From an uncultured Dysosmobacter sp. (GTDB lineage: Bacteria; Bacillota; Clostridia; Oscillospirales; Oscillospiraceae): a DNA stretch of 64,000 bases. Shown in pieces: positions 17,727 to 26,816 of the stretch. Under the pieces are notes generated by a model. It did no database searches and was not told where the DNA came from. It worked only from the letters and a program-made list of their open reading frames with translations. Position 1 is the stretch's first letter, and every line of letters begins with the position of its first letter. Location: contig CANQPD010000003.1 in NCBI GenBank assembly GCA_947625655.1, forward strand, positions 180,259 to 244,258, written 5' to 3'. A program made the position numbers and the translations under genes.

Positions 17727-17946
17727 TGCTGCAAACCCTCTGTAAAGGGCAGAGCGCATCTTCCTTGCGGAGGGGAGTACGAGGGGGCTACGCCCCCTCG
17801 TGTTGAATCGAATGTCCGCAAACCCCTGTTATCACAGGCGTTTGCCCCGCGAAGCGGGAGCTTTTCGGACTGCGAAGCAGGCCCAAAAGCGGGACATTGT
17901 GAAGGCTGTTGAAAAAGTCCGGCGGACCTTTTTAACAGCCTGAGGC
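17727..17946 (+). repeat. Dispersed repeat family R2, copy 1
   Basis: The block shares several islands with the inverted copy at 26030-26270. They are GAGTACGAGGGGGC, CCCCCTCGTGTTGAATCGAA, a GCGTTTGC.CCGCGAAGCGG hairpin and a terminal hairpin AGGCTGTTGAAAAAGTCC/GGAC..TTTTTaACAGCCT. The final stem-loop looks terminator-like. No gene is visible in the 17586-18008 gap that it mostly fills. A further GCGGCT/AGCCGC stem with CCTTTTT lies at about 17947-17976, just before the MATE gene. Confidence 0.8.
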
Positions 17947-18008
17947 GCGGCTGCAAGAGCCGCGTCCTTTTTCTGCGGATACCAAAGATACAGAAAGGAA
18001 TATCAAAA

Positions 18009-19388
18009 ATGAAAGATAGAACCCCCGCCGCGGGCGCGGCTCCCCAGGAAAACAAAATGGGCGTCATGCCCGTTGGCAGGCTGCTGGCCGGCATGGCCGT
18101 CCCCATGATGATCTCCATGCTGGTCCAGGCCCTGTATAACGTGGTGGACAGCGTTTTCGTCGCCCGCATCAGTCAGGACGCGCTGAACGCCGTCTCCCTT
18201 GCTTTCCCCCTGCAAAACCTGATGATCGCCCTGGGCGGCGGCACCGCCGTGGGCATCAACGCCCTGCTGTCCCGCTCCCCGGGTGAAAAGCGGCAGGACA
18301 TGGCGGACAAGGCCGCCAACACCGGCATTTTCCTGTCCCTGTGCAGCTTCGTGGCGTTCGCCGTGGTGGGCGTGCTGCTCTCCCGCCCCTTCTTCCTGGC
18401 CCAGACGAAAAACGAGGCCATCGTGGCCTACGGCACCTCCTACGCCCGGATCTGCCTGGGCCTGTCCATCGGCATTTTCAGCCAGTTCTGCTTTGAGCGC
18501 CTGCTCCAGTCCACCGGCCGGACGGTCCTGGCCATGTGCACCCAGCTGACCGGCGCCCTCATCAACATCGTCATGGACCCCATTTTGATCTTCGGCCTCT
18601 TCGGCGCCCCCCGGCTGGAGGTAGCCGGCGCCGCCTGGGCCACGGTGCTGGGCCAGATCGTGGCCGCCATCCTGGCGGTGCTCCTGAACCTCAAGCGCAA
18701 TCCGGACATCCACATCCACCTCCGGGAGATCCGCTGGAACCGGACGGTGGCCCGGGAGATCTACCGGGTGGGCCTGCCCTCCATTGTCATGCAGTCCATC
18801 AGCTCCATCATGACCTTCGGCATGAACAAGATCCTGATCTCCTTCACCGAGGCCGCCACCGCCGTCTTCGGCGCGTACTTCAAGCTCCAAAGCTTCATCT
18901 TCATGCCGGTGTTCGGCCTGAACAACGGCATGGTGCCCATCGTGTCCTATAACTACGGCGCGGCCCGGCTGGACCGGGTGAAAAAGACGGTGAAGCTGGC
19001 CGCCTGCGCGGCCACGGTCATCATGGCGCTGGGCTGCGCGGTGTTCCAGCTGGCGCCGGAGGTGCTGCTGGGCTTCTTCACCCCGTCGGAGGAGATGCTG
19101 GCCATCGGCCCCACGGCCCTGCGGATCATCAGCATCCACTTCCTGCTGGCGGGCTTCGACATCATCGCCGGCTCCGTTTGCCAGGCCATCGGCAACCCGT
19201 TTTACAGCCTGATCATCTCCGTGTGCCGCCAGCTGCTGGTGCTGCTTCCGGCGGCGTGGCTGCTGGCCCAGACCGGGCGGCTGGAGCTGGTGTGGCTGGC
19301 CTTCCTCATCGCCGAGTTTATGTCCCTGGTGCTGAGCACCATCTTCCTGCGCCGCACCATGCGGGCCGCCGCGGCCCGCATCGGCTGA
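18009..19388 (+). CDS. MATE family multidrug/metabolite efflux protein
   Basis: This 459-aa membrane protein has about 12 hydrophobic segments in two pseudo-repeats, as in Na+- or H+-coupled MATE exporters. Typical segments are LLAGMAVPMMISMLVQALYN, SQFCFERLLQSTGR and GLPSIVMQSISSIM. An AGAAAGGAA ribosome-binding site precedes ATG 18009. It is a single gene between repeat R2 and a terminator. The substrate cannot be read from sequence. Confidence 0.93.
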   Translation: MKDRTPAAGAAPQENKMGVMPVGRLLAGMAVPMMISMLVQALYNVVDSVFVARISQDALNAVSLAFPLQNLMIALGGGTAVGINALLSRSPGEKRQDMADKAANTGIFLSLCSFVAFAVVGVLLSRPFFLAQTKNEAIVAYGTSYARICLGLSIGIFSQFCFERLLQSTGRTVLAMCTQLTGALINIVMDPILIFGLFGAPRLEVAGAAWATVLGQIVAAILAVLLNLKRNPDIHIHLREIRWNRTVAREIYRVGLPSIVMQSISSIMTFGMNKILISFTEAATAVFGAYFKLQSFIFMPVFGLNNGMVPIVSYNYGAARLDRVKKTVKLAACAATVIMALGCAVFQLAPEVLLGFFTPSEEMLAIGPTALRIISIHFLLAGFDIIAGSVCQAIGNPFYSLIISVCRQLLVLLPAAWLLAQTGRLELVWLAFLIAEFMSLVLSTIFLRRTMRAAAARIG

Positions 19389-19391
19389 TCA

Positions 19392-19426
19392 AACGCCCGC
19401 TGTCTGGCAGACGGCGGGCGTTTTTC
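19392..19426 (+). terminator. Terminator after the MATE gene
   Basis: AACGCCCGC pairs with GCGGGCGTT around a TGTCTGGCAGACG loop and is followed by TTTTT. Confidence 0.92.
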
Positions 19427-19542
19427 TGCCCTCTTCCCGAAAAAATCCTCCGTCTTGCACACCGGCGTGCACGGCTGGCCCTCCCGCGCCCTTTATATGT
19501 TACGATTATGTATCACAAAATAAAACTTTACGGAGGACTGCT

Positions 19543-20004
19543 ATGAACAAAACGCCCAATTACGACTTGACCCAATGGGAGCAGAGCGACCGCATTCTGA
19601 TGACGGACTTCAACGCCGACAACGCCAAGCTGGACGCCATCCTGGCATCCCAGCAGGCGGCGCTGACGGCCCAGGGGGCGGCCATCGCCAAATGCGGCAA
19701 CTGCCAGCTGTATTTTACCACCTATACCGGCACCGGGACTTACGGGACAGGCAGTCCCAGCTCTCTCACATTCCCCGGCCAGCCCTGTTTCATCCTGATC
19801 CAATCGCCGGAGGGCAGCTATCTCATCGCCCTGCGGGGCGCGGCAGTGTATCAGGCGCTGATGTCCGGCACCAACAGTTACTTTCCCGGCAGGCTCACCT
19901 GGTCGGGAAACACCGTTTCCTGGAACGGCGACTATGCCCACTCCCAGATGAACACCAAGGACGCGGTCTACCGCGTACTGGCCCTGCTGGCGGCGGATGA
20001 ATAA
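19543..20004 (+). CDS. Orphan tail-fibre-like protein (paralogue of 40769-41215)
   Basis: This 153-aa protein of unknown function begins NYDLTQWEQSDRILMTDFN, ADNAKLDAIL. That block resembles the N-terminal attachment segment of prophage tail-fibre or receptor-binding proteins in Bacillota. A coiled-coil-like stretch follows (residues 27-50), then a Gly/Thr/Ser-rich beta region (TYTGTGTYGTGSPSSLTF ... RLTWSGNTVSWNG). No other phage gene is nearby. It has its own terminator. The gene at 40769 shares the same layout (TYTGTG, FTFP/LTFP, TWSGN.V.W), so the two are paralogues. Its role as a surface or secreted adhesin is only a guess, and no signal peptide is visible. Confidence 0.7.
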   Translation: MNKTPNYDLTQWEQSDRILMTDFNADNAKLDAILASQQAALTAQGAAIAKCGNCQLYFTTYTGTGTYGTGSPSSLTFPGQPCFILIQSPEGSYLIALRGAAVYQALMSGTNSYFPGRLTWSGNTVSWNGDYAHSQMNTKDAVYRVLALLAADE

Positions 20005-20005
20005 A

Positions 20006-20046
20006 GGGCAGGCCCCCGGACTCTCGTCCGGGGGCCTGCCCTTTTT
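20006..20046 (+). terminator. Terminator after the orphan tail-fibre-like gene
   Basis: GGGCAGGCCCCCGGAC pairs perfectly with GTCCGGGGGCCTGCCC around TCTC, followed by TTTTT. Confidence 0.95.
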
Positions 20047-20072
20047 CTCTCTTCGCGCGGTCCCAATCCTTC

Positions 20073-20101
20073 TTGCGCGGCGGACCGAAAGCGTGTATAA
20101 T
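20073..20101 (+). promoter_or_regulatory. Promoter of the broken PH-like gene
   Basis: TTGCGC (20073-20078), 17 bp, then TATAAT (20096-20101), about 100 bp before the ATG at 20200. Confidence 0.65.
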
Positions 20102-20199
20102 ATCTTTACTAAATCATCAGCTTTCGCTGCTGATCTAGCGGCGTCTTCGGATCACACCGTCTCCAAAGGCGCGCAGCCACAAGAAAAGGAAGCGTAACC

Positions 20200-20577
20200 A
20201 TGAACGATGCCAAAAAGGAAAAACAGAAGCAAAACCTGGTGGAAGCGGGCCTGATGGAGCAGGACGATACCCTGGTGGATTACCTGCAGGCAAGCTATGT
20301 GCAAAAGGTGGGGAAGCTCGGCCAGTGGTAACAGGGCTTGGCCTACTTTACGGAAACAAGGCTGATCTGCATAACAGGCCCTCTGGACGATAACATCGTC
20401 ATCCCCTACCGGAGCATCCGGAAAATCGGAAAACGTTCTCAGGGCCTTTTCCCCATGGGGATCGAGATTGCCTACGAGACGCCGGAGGGCAACCTTACGG
20501 CGGATAAGCTCTCCATGACAAAGCGGGATAAATGGATCAAATTCCTGGAGGAAAAATCCGGCGTCGCCTGCGCCTGA
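20200..20577 (+). pseudogene. PH-like domain protein interrupted by an in-frame stop
   Basis: The frame from ATG 20200 reads MNDAKKEKQKQNLVEAGLME ... YVQKVGKLGQW and meets TAA at 20329-20331 (codon 44). The same frame continues without another stop as QGLAYFTETRLICITG ... KFLEEKSGVACA to 20577. The downstream part resembles bacterial PH/GRAM-like domains in which a 'Y.T..RLI...' strand is followed by IPYRSIRKI. A single nonsense change, such as TAT or TTT to TAA, explains the break. Promoter, AAAGGAAG ribosome-binding site and terminator are intact, so the inactivation looks recent. The alternatives are read-through or translation restart at TTG 20338. Confidence 0.8.
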
Positions 20578-20583
20578 CTCAGC

Positions 20584-20617
20584 AAAAATCCCCGGAGTAA
20601 AACTCCGGGGATTTTTT
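20584..20617 (+). terminator. Terminator after the PH-like pseudogene
   Basis: AATCCCCGGAG and CTCCGGGGATT form a stem with a TAAAA loop, followed by TTTT. Confidence 0.9.
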
Positions 20618-20663
20618 ACGCTTTGTATTCAGAAATCGTTTCCGCCGCGAGCATGGCCGGCGC

Positions 20664-20698
20664 TGTGAAAAGGGCGCCGGAAAACCGGCGCCCTTTTG
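20664..20698 (-). terminator. Terminator for the GGGtGRT unit
   Basis: AAAAGGGCGCCGG (20668-20680) and CCGGCGCCCTTTT (20685-20697) form a perfect stem with T-runs on both sides. On the minus strand it lies 20 bp after the GGGtGRT stop. Confidence 0.9.
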
Positions 20699-20718
20699 GA
20701 AAGGTCTCTGCGTTTTTC

Positions 20719-21717
20719 TCACCTCCGGCTCTCGGCAACCGCCACGGCAACGGCCACAGTGGCGCCGACCATGGGGTTGTTGCCCATGCCCAGGAAGCCC
20801 ATCATCTCCACGTGGGCGGGGACGGAGGAGCTGCCCGCGAACTGGGCGTCGGAATGCATCCGGCCCATGGTGTCGGTCATGCCGTAGCTGGCAGGGCCGG
20901 CGGCCATATTGTCGGGATGCAGGGTGCGGCCGGTGCCGCCGCCGGAGGCCACGGAGAAGTACTTCTTGCCCTGCTCGATGCACTCCTTCTTATAGGTGCC
21001 GGCAACGGGGTGCTGGAACCGGGTGGGGTTGGTGGAGTTGCCGGTGATGGACACGTCCACCCCCTCCTTGTGCATGATGGCCACGCCCTCCCGGACGTCA
21101 TCGGCGCCGTAGCAGCGGACGTTGGCCCGCTCGCCCTCGGAGTAGCGGATCTCCTTGACGACGGCCAGCTCGCCGGTGTAGTAGTCGAACTTGGTCTGGA
21201 CATAGGTGAAGCCGTTGATGCGGCTGATGATCTGGGCCGCGTCCTTGCCCAGGCCGTTCAGGATGACCCGCAGGGGCTCCTTGCGGGCCTTGTTGGCGTT
21301 GCGGACGATGCCGATGGCGCCCTCGGCGGCGGCGAAGGACTCGTGGCCGGCCAGGAAGGCGAAGCACTTGGTCTCGTCCCGCAGCAGCATGGCGCCCAGG
21401 TTGCCGTGGCCCAGGCCCACCTTGCGGTCCTCGGCGACAGAGCCGGGGATGCAGAAGGCCTGCAGGCCCTCGCCGATGGCCTCCGCGGCCTCGGCGGCAG
21501 TCTTCACGCCCTTCTTCAGCGCGATGGCGGCGCCCACGCAGTAGGCCCAGCCGGCGTTCTCAAAGGCGATGGGCTGGATGCCCTTGACGATCTCGTAGGG
21601 GTCGAAGCCGGCGGCGGTGCAGAGATCCCGGCACTCCTCCACGCTGGAAATTCCGTACTGAGACAGGACGGAATTGATCTTGTCGATTCTTCTCTCGTAG
21701 CTTTCAAACAGAGCCAT
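20719..21717 (-). CDS. GGGtGRT protein
   Basis: This 332-aa protein belongs to the conserved but uncharacterised GGGtGRT family, named after the motif seen here in FSVASGGGTGRTLHPDNMAA. It is full length (MALFESYERRIDKINSVLSQ to VAVAVAVAESRR) and has no membrane segment. It lies 22 bp downstream of a NifU-like scaffold gene, a pairing known in anaerobic Bacillota and archaea, so a role with Fe-S clusters or redox is suspected but not shown. Conserved Cys residues (ECRDLC, WAYCVG, QAFCIPG, KCFAF, VRCYG) could bind a metal. Confidence 0.9.
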   Translation of the reverse strand: MALFESYERRIDKINSVLSQYGISSVEECRDLCTAAGFDPYEIVKGIQPIAFENAGWAYCVGAAIALKKGVKTAAEAAEAIGEGLQAFCIPGSVAEDRKVGLGHGNLGAMLLRDETKCFAFLAGHESFAAAEGAIGIVRNANKARKEPLRVILNGLGKDAAQIISRINGFTYVQTKFDYYTGELAVVKEIRYSEGERANVRCYGADDVREGVAIMHKEGVDVSITGNSTNPTRFQHPVAGTYKKECIEQGKKYFSVASGGGTGRTLHPDNMAAGPASYGMTDTMGRMHSDAQFAGSSSVPAHVEMMGFLGMGNNPMVGATVAVAVAVAESRR

Positions 21718-21739
21718 GATGTCAATTCCTCCTTCTTAA

Positions 21740-22432
21740 TTACTCGTGACGGGGGTCGATGTACTTGGCGGCGTTCTCGAACTGGCCGTAGTGGCCCTTG
21801 GCCTTTTCCATGGCCTCGTTGGCATCCACGCCCTTCTTGATGCTGTCCATCATCTTGCCCAGGTTGATGAATTCGTAGCCGATGATCTCATCGTCCTTGT
21901 TCAGGGCGATGCGGGTGCAATAGCCCTCTGCCATCTCCAGATAGCGGGGGCCCTTGACCTTGGAGGCAAACATGGTGCCCACCTGAGAGCGCAGGCCCTT
22001 GCCCAGATCCTCCAGGGAGGCGCCGATGGGCAGGCCGCCCTCGGAGAACGCGGTCTGGGTGCGGCCATAGACGATCTGCAGGAACAGCTCCCGCATGGCG
22101 GTGTTGATGGCGTCGCACACCAGGTCGGTGTTCAGAGCCTCCAGCAAAGTCTTGCCAATGAGGATCTCAGAGGCCATGGCGGCGGAGTGGGTCATGCCGG
22201 AGCAGCCCAGGGTCTCCACCAGGGCCTCCTCGATGATGCCGTCCTTCACGTTCAGGGTCAGCTTGCAGGCGCCCTGCTGGGGGGCGCACCAGCCCACGCC
22301 GTGGGTCAGGCCGGAGATGTCCTTGATTTCCTTGGCCTGGACCCACTTTCCCTCCTCGGGGATGGGCGCCGGACCATGGTACGCGCCCTTGGCGACGGGG
22401 CACATATTCTGCACTTCGGTAGAGTAGATCAT
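21740..22432 (-). CDS. NifU-like iron-sulfur scaffold protein, partner of GGGtGRT
   Basis: This 230-aa protein resembles IscU/NifU N-terminal scaffolds. Cys residues sit in GVGWCAPQQGACKLTLNV and VETLGCSGMTHSAAMASEIL, the latter matching the 'GC...SASMMTE' core of IscU. The gene is first in a two-gene operon with GGGtGRT. ATG 22432 is preferred because an in-frame extension runs through the promoter; ATG 22456 (MQGKERTNM) is possible. Family and context point to Fe-S handling. It lacks the exact three-Cys spacing of classical IscU, so the biochemical role is inference. Confidence 0.82.
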   Translation of the reverse strand: MIYSTEVQNMCPVAKGAYHGPAPIPEEGKWVQAKEIKDISGLTHGVGWCAPQQGACKLTLNVKDGIIEEALVETLGCSGMTHSAAMASEILIGKTLLEALNTDLVCDAINTAMRELFLQIVYGRTQTAFSEGGLPIGASLEDLGKGLRSQVGTMFASKVKGPRYLEMAEGYCTRIALNKDDEIIGYEFINLGKMMDSIKKGVDANEAMEKAKGHYGQFENAAKYIDPRHE

Positions 22433-22510
22433 GTTCGTGCGTTCCTTTCCTTGCATGTATTTTTCGGAAAGCCGCTGTTTCGGGCGGCTTTCACGGGTTT
22501 TCCGCAAAAC

Positions 22511-22539
22511 ATTATATCGGTAAACGATTACCTTGTCAA
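22511..22539 (-). promoter_or_regulatory. Consensus promoter with a palindromic operator in its spacer
   Basis: On the minus strand TTGACA (22534-22539) is followed after 17 bp by TATAAT (22511-22516), a perfect sigma-A promoter for the NifU-like/GGGtGRT operon. The spacer is mostly GGTAAACGATTACC (22520-22533), an inverted repeat with a central CG. That form is typical of LacI/CcpA-family operators, and a protein bound there would block RNA polymerase. Confidence 0.85.
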
Positions 22540-22671
22540 GCAATGTTATTCGTTTGCGTGCCATTCCGGCCAGCACAAATTTTGGGGTGTTTTCCTGTTA
22601 AAACTGTTGAAAACATGCAGTTTTTATAAAATTCTTACGCCGTTTTGCCCCTTTGCTGCCTGTAAGAGCGC

Positions 22672-22713
22672 AAAAAGCCGCCCTCTGCCGGGAAACAGAG
22701 GGCGGCTTTCCGT
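22672..22713 (-). terminator. Terminator after hppA
   Basis: On the minus strand AAAGCCGCCCTCTG pairs with CAGAGGGCGGCTTT and ends in TTTTTG. It separates hppA from the NifU-like operon promoter. The remaining 22433-22671 gap holds that promoter and nothing else recognisable. Confidence 0.92.
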
Positions 22714-22740
22714 ATGTGGTGAACGCTGTCTGAGCGGAGC

Positions 22741-24864
<2,124 letters not shown>

Positions 24865-24910
24865 TTTTTCCACTCCTTACTTGGTTTTGTGTGTTTTACA
24901 GTGCTCTATT

Positions 24911-24938
24911 ATTTTAGCATACGTGAACGTTTTTTCAA
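24911..24938 (-). promoter_or_regulatory. Promoter of hppA
   Basis: TTGAAA (24933-24938), 16 bp, TAAAAT (24911-24916) on the minus strand. About 20-30 bp further upstream, near 24959-24972, lies a GCAAACGTTGTA segment resembling a LacI/CcpA operator half-match. Confidence 0.7.
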
Positions 24939-25086
24939 GTAAGAAGAGCCTTTTTTATTACGCAAACGTTGTAACTTTTACGTTTTGCCCAAATTATCCC
25001 CCTTGCTTCCATGCACTTTATCTTTTTTTGCGTAATATTTTTCGCAAATTTTCTGTTTTTGTAGCGCAAATCCTGATAAACTTTTG

Positions 25087-25125
25087 ACAAAAAGGCTGCC
25101 TGAGCCAAAACAGCCCTGGCAGCCC
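25087..25125 (-). terminator. Terminator after the IseA-like lipoprotein gene
   Basis: On the minus strand GGCTGCC pairs with GGCAGCC across a 17-nt loop and is followed by TTTTTG. The surrounding 24939-25187 gap is A+T rich and carries no visible gene. Confidence 0.7.
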
Positions 25126-25187
25126 GTAAAATTTTGCGTGGAAAAACGGCTGTTTTACGAAAATTTTTGCGTCCTCCAGGCCGTCTG

Positions 25188-25838
25188 TCAATACATCAGC
25201 TGAAAATCCGTAAAAACCCAGCGGCCGCCCTCAAAGGCATAGGGAAACGCCCAGCATTCCAGCCCGGTCACAGATACCCCGTCGTCATCCAGCAGCTCCA
25301 CCGTCACATTGACAGAGTAGGTGCTCTCGCCGGTCTGCTCCGTCTGGGCGCTGACGCCGCCCTTCCAGGCGTCCCGGCTCCGGCCCTGGCCGGTCACATA
25401 CAGTGCGCCGTTGATCTCCCGGTAATGGATCCCGTCTCCGCCGGCGGACAGCAGTCCCTCCGTCACCGATTCAGAAAACACGCTCCGCAGGCAGGTGCGC
25501 AGATCGCCCATCGTCTCCACCCCGGGATAGTCCACCCGGCGGCAGACGGCGCCGTCCTCCGCGGTCACAGTCTCTCCGTTATCCGGCAGCGGGGACAGCT
25601 CGAACCAGCTGTAAATGTCAACAGCCCGGTCGTAAGCCGCCAAAATCTCCTCCTCTGTCAGGGTGCGGGCATCCGCCGCGACCTGTTCCGCGTGCATGTC
25701 GCCGCCCTGCTCCGCCGCGGCGGTTTCAGCGGGGGGCGGCGCCACTCTGTCCGCGTTCCCATCCGCGGCACGCTCTCCCCCGGCGCAGCCTGTCAGCAGC
25801 AGCGCCAGACATATGCAGACCCAAACCTTCTTTCCCAT
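25188..25838 (-). CDS. Lipoprotein with an IseA-like domain
   Basis: The 216-aa protein starts with a lipoprotein signal (MGKKVWVCICLALLLTGCAG, lipidated Cys18) and an acidic linker. The rest (AYDRAVDIYSWFELSPLPDN ... LRSVFSESVTEGLL ... HYREINGALYVTGQG) resembles the IseA/YoeB superfamily. Bacillus IseA inhibits cell-wall DL-endopeptidases. It is therefore a likely wall-associated lipoprotein, possibly an autolysin modulator, but the match is by eye. ATG 25838 follows GGGGAG; a longer frame upstream would displace the signal peptide. Confidence 0.65.
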   Translation of the reverse strand: MGKKVWVCICLALLLTGCAGGERAADGNADRVAPPPAETAAAEQGGDMHAEQVAADARTLTEEEILAAYDRAVDIYSWFELSPLPDNGETVTAEDGAVCRRVDYPGVETMGDLRTCLRSVFSESVTEGLLSAGGDGIHYREINGALYVTGQGRSRDAWKGGVSAQTEQTGESTYSVNVTVELLDDDGVSVTGLECWAFPYAFEGGRWVFTDFQLMY

Positions 25839-26029
25839 TGTTTCTCTCCCCTTTTGGAACCATGCTCCGCCCACCGGCGGAGATCTGCCCTATTCCTCCC
25901 AAAGGGCCTTTTTCTGTTTATATCGTATCATATTTTTTGCCGCGATTCCACAGATTTTTTCATTTTCTCCCCGTTTTTCGCGGCTTTTTTCAAAAAACGC
26001 CGCCCGGCGGAGCCGGACGGCGCTCAGGC

Positions 26030-26270
26030 TGTTGAAAAAGTCCGCTGGACTTTTTCAACAGCCTGAACAATGCCTCGCTTTTTTGTCTGCTTCGCATCCC
26101 AAAAAGCAGCCTCGGCCCAAAGGAACGGGCCTCGGCAGACTGCACAGAGAGATGTGCAGCCTACCGCTTCGCGGTGCAAACGCCTGCTGCCGCAGGCTTT
26201 TTGCAGGCATTCGATTCAACACGAGGGGGCTCCCGCCCCCTCGTACTCCCCCTGCGAAACGGAACACTTA
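26030..26270 (-). repeat. Dispersed repeat family R2, copy 2 (inverted)
   Basis: This is the inverted homologue of 17727-17946. A near-perfect hairpin AGGCTGTTGAAAAAGTCC/GGACTTTTTCAACAGCCT (26031-26066) comes first. GCTTCGC blocks, a small hairpin array and CATTCGATTCAACACGAGGG with CCCCCTCGTACTC follow. It lies in the 614-bp gap between the lipoprotein gene and the 26-aa peptide gene. Beyond it, at about 26298-26326, is a separate CGCCGTCCGGC/GCCGGACGGCG stem with TTTTT. No gene is visible in the rest of the gap. Confidence 0.8.
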
Positions 26271-26410
26271 TTCTCCAAACAGAGGTTTTTCGACAAACTG
26301 AACGCCGTCCGGCGGAGCCGGACGGCGTTTTTGGCGGTATTACGCGGTATTTCCATTATGTCATGCTCTATCGTCAACAGGCGCGCCGCGCCCGGTCAAA
26401 CAAATCCACA

Positions 26411-26444
26411 TAAAAAGAAAAACCCACGCCCTCACCGGCGTGGT
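26411..26444 (-). terminator. Terminator of the 26-aa peptide unit
   Basis: On the minus strand CCACGCC and GGCGTGG form a stem around a short loop, followed by TTTTTCTTTTTA, starting 10 bp after the peptide stop codon. Confidence 0.85.
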
Positions 26445-26452
26445 TCTGTCGC

Positions 26453-26533
26453 TCACCGCTCACTGGATGTCCAAATGTCATCCGTGAAGATCAGATCGTC
26501 CACGTCTTCCAGCAAAATCTTTTTCATATCCAT
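26453..26533 (-). CDS. 26-residue peptide with its own promoter and terminator
   Basis: The frame starts at ATG 26533 and encodes a 26-aa acidic peptide: MDMKKILLEDVDDLIFTDDI, then WTSSER and TGA. It is much shorter than usual annotation limits. Support comes from its surroundings: a strong AAAGGAGG (26543-26550) 9 bp before the ATG, a TTGCAT-17-TATACT promoter and a terminator directly after the stop. It has no signal peptide and no Cys. ATG 26527 (MKKILL) is an alternative start. No modification enzyme, transporter or receptor gene lies next to it. Its function is unknown; a regulatory or signalling peptide is conceivable. Confidence 0.6.
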   Translation of the reverse strand: MDMKKILLEDVDDLIFTDDIWTSSER

Positions 26534-26567
26534 GTCTCTATACCTCCTTTCTTTTGAGTACCAGTGT

Positions 26568-26596
26568 AGTATAACAGACTTTTTCACAAAATGCAA
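26568..26596 (-). promoter_or_regulatory. Promoter of the 26-aa peptide gene
   Basis: On the minus strand TTGCAT (26591-26596), 17 bp, TATACT (26568-26573), 34 bp before the start codon. Confidence 0.75.
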
Positions 26597-26816
26597 GCCC
26601 TTTATAAACATTTTATCCAAAGATGCATCTATTTTAACAAATTTTTCTGTACGTCTTGGCAAATTGCCGGGAACGGACTGATTTTCTCCCGCAAGATCGG
26701 CCTTCTTTGTACATTTTTTCTCTCGCCACGCAAATACTCCTATGTTATAATGGTTTTATATTGCTTTTCCGTATATTTGGCGCCGTTTTTTTCGCGGCGG
26801 AGGAGGCCGCTTTTCT

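Noticed and set aside
26209-26225. tRNA-like TTCGATTCAA segment
   Set aside because: It is part of repeat R2 and no acceptor or anticodon stems can be drawn around it.
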